A program made the translations under genes and the position numbers. Below the pieces are notes generated by a model. That model did no database searches, had not been told where the DNA came from, and saw only the letters and a list, made by a program, of their open reading frames with translations. A stretch of 64,000 bases of DNA from GCA-2748575 sp965222725 (GTDB taxonomy: Bacteria; Pseudomonadota; Gammaproteobacteria; Pseudomonadales; Ketobacteraceae): NCBI GenBank assembly GCA_965222725.1, contig OZ244969.1, positions 2,914,001 through 2,978,000 of the forward strand, in the 5' to 3' direction. Positions 24,576 to 31,523 of the stretch are shown one piece after another (the stretch's first letter is position 1; every line of letters begins with the position of its first letter).

Positions 24576-26072
24576 TTATTCCGCGTATTTTCTTTCCAGC
24601 TTGTGGCTGGTCATGTGGCGTATGTGATTCACCACGTCATCACCAAATTTGGCGCGCATCATATTCTGGTAGCGCTCTCCGGTGAAATACTGATCGAATG
24701 CTTTATCCCTGAAGGTCAGAATCTGCCCGCCAGATAATTGCTCGCTGGGCAGAGGAAAAGTTTCAAAAGCGTGTTGTGAATAACCAATCCAGCCGGGGCC
24801 GCCCGGGTCTTCCGGTAATGGCTGTTCTTGTTCTACAGCGGTGGCATGCAACGGCGATCCAGGGTAGGCCATGGCGGAATAAAAGTTCGCCCATTCAGCA
24901 TTGATGTCGATGGCCATATCCAGGGTTTGCTGCATGCTTTCGTGGGTTTCGTCGGGCAGGCCAAAGATGTAGTTGGCACCCACATAAATACCGGCGTCCT
25001 GGGTTTTGCGTACCACATCTTTAATATCAAAGTCACCAAAGCGGCCTTTTTCCACACCATCGCGCACGTATTGACTGCCGGATTCGATACCAATGCCCAG
25101 CCAGTTAAAGCCGGCCCTTTTCATTTTATCGAGGAATTGATCCTTGATCGTATCGATGCGGGCGTAGGCCCAGATATTCAGGTCATAACCCCGTTCAATT
25201 ATCAGATCACAGATGCCCAGCACGTGGGCCGGGTTCAGCACAAACATTTCATCGGCAATCTTGATGTTTTTAACGCCGTATTCCTGCACCAGGATATCCA
25301 GCTGTTTGATTACCCACTCGGGACTGAAGTAGCGAATGCCCCGGCCCCCAAAGGGCGCGTTAATACAGCAAAAGCTGCAGGAAAAAGGGCAGCCCAGGCT
25401 GGTATATAAGGAGGCGTAAGGCTGGCGATCATTAATGTGATCCCAGCAATGCCAGTTATGGGCTTTGTACCGGTCCATGGGTAACAGATCCCAGGCCATG
25501 CCGGAAAGCTCGGCATCCAGATCTTTGATTTTGGCATTTACGGGGGTAAAGCGGGTCTGAAAGTCGTCTTTGTACCACAGGCCGCCGATTTTATCGTATT
25601 GGGTGGAGTTGGCCTTCAGGGCTTCCAGTAACTGCAGAATAGTGAGTGGGCCTTCGCCCTGGCAGACAAAGTCGGTGGCTTCCTCTTTTAAGGTGCGTTC
25701 GGGCAGTGCTGATGGGTGTGTGCCCATAAACAGGGTTTTCAGTTGAGGTGCTTCGTCTTTCAGAATTCGGCAAATATCCCCGGCGGCGGGCATGCTCTGG
25801 GTGGAGGCGGACGGTTGTTGTCCGTACACCACAAATACGGTGAGCGTTGGATTCAGCTCGATGATCTGTTCAACGGTTTGTTCATAGGTCAGCAACAGGG
25901 CTTCTGCATCCAGAATGGCTACGGAGTGCCCTTTGTTACGTACATAATTGGCCACCAGCCCGGCCCATATCGGTGGCTCAAAAGCGGCGAACTCGTTAGC
26001 CAGTGACTGATAGACACGGCTTTTCCCCGGTGCGTTGACCAGCAATAAATCGACTGAAGAGCCTGAGCTCAT
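24576..26072 (-). CDS. B12-binding-type radical SAM protein
   Basis: This 498-residue protein has an N-terminal cobalamin-binding-like Rossmann domain (about 1-160; LLLVNAPGKSR, FMGTHPSALPE, FVCQGEGPLT) followed by a radical SAM core with the 4Fe-4S motif GCPFSCSFCCINAPFGGR near residue 230 and the SAM-site segment WLGIGIESGSQ. The C-terminal region (about 430-498) is unassigned. Such proteins methylate unactivated carbon, or rearrange carbon skeletons, in natural-product and glycan pathways. It is the first gene of the minus-strand operon, with 78 bases before the DJ-1 gene. The base-off DxHxxG motif is not evident, which is common in this class. Confidence 0.85.
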   Translation of the reverse strand: MSSGSSVDLLLVNAPGKSRVYQSLANEFAAFEPPIWAGLVANYVRNKGHSVAILDAEALLLTYEQTVEQIIELNPTLTVFVVYGQQPSASTQSMPAAGDICRILKDEAPQLKTLFMGTHPSALPERTLKEEATDFVCQGEGPLTILQLLEALKANSTQYDKIGGLWYKDDFQTRFTPVNAKIKDLDAELSGMAWDLLPMDRYKAHNWHCWDHINDRQPYASLYTSLGCPFSCSFCCINAPFGGRGIRYFSPEWVIKQLDILVQEYGVKNIKIADEMFVLNPAHVLGICDLIIERGYDLNIWAYARIDTIKDQFLDKMKRAGFNWLGIGIESGSQYVRDGVEKGRFGDFDIKDVVRKTQDAGIYVGANYIFGLPDETHESMQQTLDMAIDINAEWANFYSAMAYPGSPLHATAVEQEQPLPEDPGGPGWIGYSQHAFETFPLPSEQLSGGQILTFRDKAFDQYFTGERYQNMMRAKFGDDVVNHIRHMTSHKLERKYAE

Positions 26073-26348
26073 AACACACTCCGGTTGTTGAAAATTGAGC
26101 GTATTGCCCGTGCAGATTCAAAGATCCTGCCTTGATTTTATAAGGTGCCGGCAGGCCCGCTGAGTGGCGGCTTCTAACCTGAAAAGTAGTTCGTAATCAG
26201 TTGTTTGTAAAGAATATTGCCGGTTGCCGGTTTTTGTGACACTGATTGCTGTGATCCACCCTGCCAGAGCGTGACGGCCGGCTTACAGGTTTGATTTGTT
26301 GACTATACTTGGGATCAGCTGAAAGACGGCTTTAAGGAAAAGCACACT
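26073..26348. other. Divergent intergenic region between two sugar operons
   Basis: This 276-base region lies between the oppositely oriented B12 radical SAM gene and the ColD-like gene and should carry both promoters. A TATACT at 26304-26309 could be a -10 element for the plus-strand operon, but no good -35 sits at the right distance. I see no terminator, repeat or small gene. Confidence 0.4.
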
Positions 26349-27518
26349 ATGAAATATCCGTTAATGCGGAACAATATCCTTAGGGAAGATCTGGATATTT
26401 TGATTGAGTATTTAAGCCAGGATGACCCACGGCTAACCCACGGTAGCCAGGTGAGACGTTTTGAAGAACTCTGGTCTGAGTGGTTGGGGGTAAAGCACAG
26501 CGTGTTTGTGAATTCAGGCGCGTCTTCCAATCTGATGACCATGGCGTTGTTACGCATCCGCTATCCCCAGGGCGGCGAGGTGATTGTGCCGCCACTAACC
26601 TGGAGTTCTGATATCTCCTCGGTATTGCAGAATGGCTTTACCCCGGTTTTTGTGGATATTGATCCCCACACGCTGGCTATGGACCCTGGCCAGGTGCGGG
26701 AAAAACTCAACGATCAGACCCGCGCGGTGTTTTTAACCTATGTGCAGGGCTTTGATGGGCTGGATGATGAGCTGCTGGCGGAACTGGAGCAGCGGGATAT
26801 TCCGCTGATCGAGGATGTGTGTGAATCCCACGGTGCCACCCATGGCGGGAACAAGCTGGGCAGCTTTGGCTGGGTATCGAATTTCTCCTTTTATTACGCC
26901 CATCACATGAGCACCATTGAAGGCGGCATGGTGTGTACCAATGACGATGAGGCGTATCAGACGCTACGCATGTTGCGCTCCCACGGCATGGTGCGGGAAC
27001 TGAGCGATGCCAGTAAAAAAGAACGCTGGCAGCGCGAGAATCCGGAGCTGAACCCTGAGTTTATCTTTGCTTATCCTGCTTTTAATATGCGCGGCACAGA
27101 AATCGGCGGGATTCTGGGGTGCAACCAGATCAAACGCCTTGATGCTAATATCAGAAAACGTAATGACAATTTGTTTCGCTTTCTGGATCGTATCGATGCC
27201 AATAAATTTCGCACGGATTTCAGGTTGGAGGGTTGTAGCAATTACGCCTTTAATCTGGTGCTGAAGGAAGCTGACCCGGAATTTGTGGTGCGGGTCATGC
27301 AGGCGATGGCTGATCATGAAATTGAGTTCCGCCGCGGCAGTTCTGGTGGTGGCAATCAGATGCGTCAACCCTATTTGCGCGGCATTGTGCCCGAAGGTGC
27401 CTGGCTGGCCCTGCCTGAAGTAGAGCATATTCACTTTTACGGCTTTTATCTTGGTAATTTCCCGGATCTGCAGGCTGCCGAAATTGATGATATCTGCCGG
27501 ATACTGAATTCAGCATGA
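26349..27518 (+). CDS. DegT/DnrJ/EryC1-family PLP enzyme with His for Lys (ColD-like 3-dehydratase)
   Basis: This 389-residue protein has the sugar aminotransferase fold: FVNSGASSNL for phosphate binding, PPLTWSSDI, an Asp-bearing PLIEDVCESHGA, and the region FSFYYAHHMSTIEGG. In aminotransferases this region carries the PLP-binding Lys, which is His185 here (codon 26901-26903), followed by His186. Replacement of Lys by His is the hallmark of GDP-4-keto-6-deoxymannose 3-dehydratase (ColD) and the DdhC/E1 group, which remove the C3 hydroxyl without transamination. It opens a four-gene plus-strand run with nucleotidyltransferase, SDR and gmhB. A 3-deoxygenated sugar is therefore likely in the product. 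Confidence 0.85.
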   Translation: MKYPLMRNNILREDLDILIEYLSQDDPRLTHGSQVRRFEELWSEWLGVKHSVFVNSGASSNLMTMALLRIRYPQGGEVIVPPLTWSSDISSVLQNGFTPVFVDIDPHTLAMDPGQVREKLNDQTRAVFLTYVQGFDGLDDELLAELEQRDIPLIEDVCESHGATHGGNKLGSFGWVSNFSFYYAHHMSTIEGGMVCTNDDEAYQTLRMLRSHGMVRELSDASKKERWQRENPELNPEFIFAYPAFNMRGTEIGGILGCNQIKRLDANIRKRNDNLFRFLDRIDANKFRTDFRLEGCSNYAFNLVLKEADPEFVVRVMQAMADHEIEFRRGSSGGGNQMRQPYLRGIVPEGAWLALPEVEHIHFYGFYLGNFPDLQAAEIDDICRILNSA

Positions 27519-28270
27519 GCCAGGCCATGAATGGGATCGGTGACATGCAGGCGCTCATATTGTGTGGTGGGCTGGGTACCCGCTTTCGCCCGGTGCGTGA
27601 TGATATACCCAAGATTCTGGCACCGATAGGCGGCAGGCCTTTTTTTGATATTCTGGTGGAGCAATTGGGCGCGCAGGGTATCCGGCATTTTGTGTTTGCC
27701 ACAGGTCATTTGCATCAGCAGGTGGCGGATTACTGTCATGGGTATTTTTGCCAGGGGGACCGTGCAGGATGGCACGGGGTGGTGTCGCAGGAGACGTCAG
27801 CTTTGGGAACCGCAGGGGCGATTCGTCAGGCTGCCGATGTGCTCGAAGGTGACCGCTTTTTTGTTCTCAACGGAGATTCCAGCGTGGCGCTTGATCTTGC
27901 CGGTCAGCTTGCGTTGCATCTGCGAGCGCAGCCACTCATGACGCTGCTGCTGAGTTCAGCCACCCAGGGCCAGGACTACGGTAATGTGGAGATTGATAAA
28001 GAAGGCTATATCACTCGCTTTACCGAAAAACCGGAAAATCCGCAGGACGCGCTGATTAATGCCGGTGTGTACTGTGTTGAGCGTCGCTTGCTGGAACAGA
28101 TACCGGCAGGCGAAAACCTGTCGCTTGAAAAAGATTTAATCCCACAGCTGGTGGCCAGGCGCCAGGTGGTCGGGCATGTGGTGTCGGCCCCGGTGCGGGA
28201 CATTGGCACTCCGGAACGCTATCAGGCAATCAATAAAATCTACGAAAACGGGAGTTATCATGGGGCATAA
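27515..28270 (+). CDS. hddC: HddC-like sugar nucleotidyltransferase
   Basis: This 251-residue enzyme has the nucleotidyltransferase signature LILCGGLGTRFRP with the metal-binding FVLNGDSSVALDL and a FTEKPENP segment. It resembles HddC/WcbM-type D-glycero-D-manno-heptose 1-phosphate guanylyltransferases. The ATG at 27515 overlaps the preceding stop (ATGA); in-frame ATGs at 27530 and 27545 are alternatives, and 27545 matches the usual family start. Together with GmhA, the HddA-like kinase and GmhB it would complete GDP-heptose synthesis. Glucose- or mannose-1-phosphate specificity cannot be excluded from sequence alone. Confidence 0.78.
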   Translation: MSQAMNGIGDMQALILCGGLGTRFRPVRDDIPKILAPIGGRPFFDILVEQLGAQGIRHFVFATGHLHQQVADYCHGYFCQGDRAGWHGVVSQETSALGTAGAIRQAADVLEGDRFFVLNGDSSVALDLAGQLALHLRAQPLMTLLLSSATQGQDYGNVEIDKEGYITRFTEKPENPQDALINAGVYCVERRLLEQIPAGENLSLEKDLIPQLVARRQVVGHVVSAPVRDIGTPERYQAINKIYENGSYHGA

Positions 28271-29198
28271 TATTTTAGTGACAGGTGGTGCGGGGTATCT
28301 GGGGTCCACTCTGGTTCCCGAGCTGCTGGCTGAGGGGCACCAGGTGACAGTGCTGGATAACTTTATGTATAAGCAGGCCAGTCTGAATCACGTGTGTCAT
28401 TATCCGGGGTTTTCTGTTGTTAAAGGTGATATCCGTGTTGCATCCACCATCAAACCGTTGCTGGCCAAAGCAGATATTGTCATTCCCCTGGCTGCATTGG
28501 TGGGAGCGCCGTTATGTGATCGTGATCCGGTGGGTGCTGCCACCATCAATCACGATGCGATTCTGATGATGCTCAAGGAACTCTCTCAGGATCAGCTGGT
28601 GGTAATGCCCACCACTAACAGCGCCTATGGCAGTGGTGACGAAAACAATTTCTGTACCGAAGAATCGCCGCTGAAACCCATATCAACCTATGCCAAAGAC
28701 AAGGTGGAAATTGAAAAAGCGTTGATGCAGCATCCCCGGGCGATCAGTTTTCGCCTCGCCACGGTATTTGGTATGTCGGCGCGGATGAGAACGGACCTGC
28801 TGGTGAACGATTTCACTTACCGCGCAGTTCATGACGGCTTTATTGTGTTGTTCGAAAGTCACTTCAAGCGAAATTACATTCATGTTCGCGATGTGTCCCT
28901 GGCATTTCGCCATGCGCTGACCAACACGGATGCCATGATCGGTGAAATTTACAATGTGGGCCTGTCTGATGCCAATATTTCCAAGTGGGAGCTGTGTGAA
29001 AAAATTCAGCAGCACCACCCCGGCTTTACCTTTATGGAAGCCAAGGTGGGTAAGGATCCCGATCAGCGAAATTACATCGTCAGTAATGAAAAAATTGAAG
29101 CGACCGGCTACAAGCCCCGGATGTCGCTGGATGATGGTATTGCCGAGTTGATCAAAGGCTTTACGATGCTCAAGAACTCCAGCTATGGCAATGTCTAG
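28260..29198 (+). CDS. NAD-dependent epimerase/dehydratase (extended SDR)
   Basis: This 312-residue nucleotide-sugar SDR has the NAD motif VTGGAGYLGSTL, an Asp in VLDNFMYKQ, a Ser/Thr site in MPTTNSAYG and the catalytic Tyr-X3-Lys in STYAKDKVEIE. ATG 28260 has GGGAG upstream and overlaps the end of the nucleotidyltransferase gene by 11 bases. It has the size of 4-epimerases and 4,6-dehydratases; the TTNSAYG segment is not diagnostic of either. Given its neighbours, a GDP-heptose or GDP-hexose is the probable substrate. Confidence 0.82.
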   Translation: MGHNILVTGGAGYLGSTLVPELLAEGHQVTVLDNFMYKQASLNHVCHYPGFSVVKGDIRVASTIKPLLAKADIVIPLAALVGAPLCDRDPVGAATINHDAILMMLKELSQDQLVVMPTTNSAYGSGDENNFCTEESPLKPISTYAKDKVEIEKALMQHPRAISFRLATVFGMSARMRTDLLVNDFTYRAVHDGFIVLFESHFKRNYIHVRDVSLAFRHALTNTDAMIGEIYNVGLSDANISKWELCEKIQQHHPGFTFMEAKVGKDPDQRNYIVSNEKIEATGYKPRMSLDDGIAELIKGFTMLKNSSYGNV

Positions 29199-29219
29199 GG
29201 CGAGTTTTCACAGGGCGAG

Positions 29220-29789
29220 GTGGCCAATCTGAAAATTGCATTCCTGGACCGGGACGGTGTGATCAATGTGAACACCGGCCACCCGCACAAGATTGAAGAC
29301 ATTCGCTTTACCGAGCGTTGCATGGAAGGCTTGCGTGCGCTGCAGGAACTGGGTTTCGAGCTGGCCATTATTACCAATCAGGCGGGTATTGCACGGGGCT
29401 ACTACAGTGAAGCGGATTTTCATCGTTTAACCGCCTGGATGCTGGAACAGTTTCGCAGCCAGGGTGTTGAGATTCTTGAGGTCAGCTACTGTCCGCATCT
29501 GGCAGGCAGTGCAATCCCCGAATATGATCAGGCCTGTGGCTGTCGCAAACCGGAACCCGGGATGATTCTGGATATCGTTGCAGCACAGAACGCTGAGGTC
29601 GATCTGAAGGCCTCCATTCTTATCGGCGATAACGTCACTGATATCGAAGCAGGTCAGCGTGCCGGTGTGGGTCACTTGTATCTGGTGGGGAACGATTACA
29701 CTCCAGAGGATGCGGCCCGCCTGGGGTGTCAATACTTTGCTTCGCTGGCTGCTGTTGCGGACTTTTTGCAGCAACCTGCGCAATGCTGA
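29220..29789 (+). CDS. gmhB: D-glycero-D-manno-heptose 1,7-bisphosphate phosphatase GmhB
   Basis: This 189-residue HAD-superfamily phosphatase shows FLDRDGVIN (nucleophile Asp and acid Asp), TNQAGIARG and LIGDNVTDIEA. It also carries the zinc loop typical of GmhB, CPH ... CGCRKPEPGM, although the stretch between the first Cys-Pro-His and Cys-Gly-Cys is a few residues longer than in the common form. It removes the C7 phosphate before nucleotidyl transfer. The start is GTG 29220 with a weak AGGGCGAG overlap; no ATG is available nearby. It is the last gene before the flagellar master regulator, with a 207-base gap. Confidence 0.88.
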   Translation: MANLKIAFLDRDGVINVNTGHPHKIEDIRFTERCMEGLRALQELGFELAIITNQAGIARGYYSEADFHRLTAWMLEQFRSQGVEILEVSYCPHLAGSAIPEYDQACGCRKPEPGMILDIVAAQNAEVDLKASILIGDNVTDIEAGQRAGVGHLYLVGNDYTPEDAARLGCQYFASLAAVADFLQQPAQC

Positions 29790-29996
29790 ACCGGTTGTAA
29801 GGCATTATTTTGTCAAAAATTTGCAGGACAGGAATGGCGGGATCGGGCTCGCAAATTCGTCATTAAACTTTCCACGACAAAAATTTGACCAAACTGGGTA
29901 TCCTGGCCTTTACTTCTTAGATCCGTGATCAAAAAACGTCACTATACTGCCCGTACGGGGCGCTCATAATAAAATGGAATAGAAGTAGAGCTTTTT

Positions 29997-31433
29997 ATGT
30001 ACCGGGAAATTCGGATTTTACTCATTGATGATAATGAGCAGCGTCGCCATAACCTTAAGGTCATACTCGACTTTGTGGGGGAGGAGACGTTTGCCGCCAA
30101 CAGTGCGGAATGGAAGTCAGAAGTGCCTGACGAGGGTGAAGGCTTCAGCTGTCTGATTCTCGGCGATACCCAGGCGCCGCCGGAGAAAGTGGCCAAGGAT
30201 ATTCTGGCCTGGGAAAAGAGTCTGCCCATTATTATGGTGGACGAAGTGGCCCTGGACGAACAGTCCGATGAAGATATCCGAAAAGCCGTGATTGCCAGCG
30301 TGGAGACCCCGCCGAAATACACCAAACTGATGGACACCCTGCACCGTGCCCAGGTGTATAAGGATCAGTTTATGGTGGACCCCGTGCGTGCCCAGCGGCG
30401 CGAGGCGCAGCTGTTTCGCAGCCTGGTGGGTACCAGTCGTTCCGTTATCAAAGTGCGCGAGCTGATGGCTCAGGTGGCCGATAAGGATGTGAACGTACTG
30501 ATCACCGGTGAGTCCGGTACCGGCAAGGAAGTGGTGGCCCGCAACCTGCATTACAACTCCCATCGTCGGCATAAACCCTTTGTGCCGGTTAACTGTGGCG
30601 CTATTCCCAATGAACTGCTGGAAAGCGAACTGTTCGGGCATGAAAAGGGTGCCTTTACGGGCGCAGTCACCAGCCGGGCCGGGCGCTTTGAGCTGGCTCA
30701 GGGCGGCACCATCTTCCTGGACGAAATCGGCGACATGCCCCTGCATATGCAGGTAAAGCTGTTGCGGGTATTGCAGGAACGTACGTTTGAGCGGGTCGGT
30801 GGCGCCAAAACCATTGAAGCCGATGTACGGGTGATTGCCGCTACCCACCAGAATCTGGAAAAACTGATTGAGGAAGGCAAGTTCCGCGAGGATCTGTACT
30901 ACCGCATTAATGTATTCCCCATTGAAATGCCACCGCTGCGGGAGCGCACCGAAGACATTCCGTTGTTGCTGAATGAACTGGTAGCCCGTATTGAAAATGA
31001 AAAGCGTGGTTCCATCCGCTTTAATTCCGCCTCCATTATGGCGTTATGCCGCCACGACTGGCCCGGTAATGTCCGCGAGCTGGCGAATCTGGTGGAGCGG
31101 CTTTTGATCACGCATCCTTATGGCGTGATTGGTGTGTCGGACTTGCCGAAGCGTTTCCGCCACGTGGATGAGATTGACGAAGAAACCCAGGAGCAACTGG
31201 AGCAGGCCCAGCAACAGGGGCCCGGTTATATCAGTATGGACACGCCTGCGTTGATTCCAGTGAATGGTATTGATCTGAAAGAATACCTGAGTTCCCTGGA
31301 ATGCAATCTGATTCGTCAGGCGCTGGACGACAGTAACGGAGTCGTGGCCCGTGCCGCGGAAAAACTGCGGATTCGCCGTACCACCCTGGTGGAGAAAATG
31401 CGTAAATATGATCTGAGTCGTGCCAATGGCTAA
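29997..31433 (+). CDS. fleQ: Flagellar master regulator FleQ (sigma54 enhancer-binding protein)
   Basis: FleQ activates RpoN-dependent flagellar genes and in Pseudomonas also responds to c-di-GMP. This 478-residue protein has an N-terminal FleQ receiver-like domain (residues 1-120) without a canonical phospho-Asp context (LILGDTQAPPE). The AAA+ domain has Walker A GESGTGKE, the sigma54-contacting GAFTGA loop and LDEIGDM. A C-terminal Fis-type helix-turn-helix ends RRTTLVEKMRKYDLS. Length and order match P. aeruginosa FleQ. A perfect bidirectional terminator follows 26 bases after the stop. Its predicted targets include the sigma54-type promoter before fleS in this window. Confidence 0.94.
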   Translation: MYREIRILLIDDNEQRRHNLKVILDFVGEETFAANSAEWKSEVPDEGEGFSCLILGDTQAPPEKVAKDILAWEKSLPIIMVDEVALDEQSDEDIRKAVIASVETPPKYTKLMDTLHRAQVYKDQFMVDPVRAQRREAQLFRSLVGTSRSVIKVRELMAQVADKDVNVLITGESGTGKEVVARNLHYNSHRRHKPFVPVNCGAIPNELLESELFGHEKGAFTGAVTSRAGRFELAQGGTIFLDEIGDMPLHMQVKLLRVLQERTFERVGGAKTIEADVRVIAATHQNLEKLIEEGKFREDLYYRINVFPIEMPPLRERTEDIPLLLNELVARIENEKRGSIRFNSASIMALCRHDWPGNVRELANLVERLLITHPYGVIGVSDLPKRFRHVDEIDEETQEQLEQAQQQGPGYISMDTPALIPVNGIDLKEYLSSLECNLIRQALDDSNGVVARAAEKLRIRRTTLVEKMRKYDLSRANG

Positions 31434-31459
31434 CGATTACCGGCTGTTATAGACGAAAT

Positions 31460-31492
31460 AAAGAAAGGGCCTCATTGCGAGGCCCTTTCTTT
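31460..31492. terminator. Bidirectional intrinsic terminator after fleQ
   Basis: A perfect 14-bp stem (31460-31473 with 31479-31492) encloses a five-base loop, ATTGC. The outer part pairs A-rich with T-rich sequence, so a T-tract follows the G+C-rich stem on either strand. It can end fleQ transcription rightward and the convergent PHP lipoprotein gene leftward. Confidence 0.92.
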
Positions 31493-31523
31493 ATGAGTTC
31501 AGTTTCCATTGGGTAATGGGTTT

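Noticed and set aside
1..29800. Pseudaminic or legionaminic acid flagellin glycosylation island
   Set aside because: No NeuB, NeuA, PseB/PseC or motility-accessory-factor genes are present. The NeuD-type protein alone does not support a nonulosonic pathway, whereas the GDP-heptose enzymes point elsewhere.
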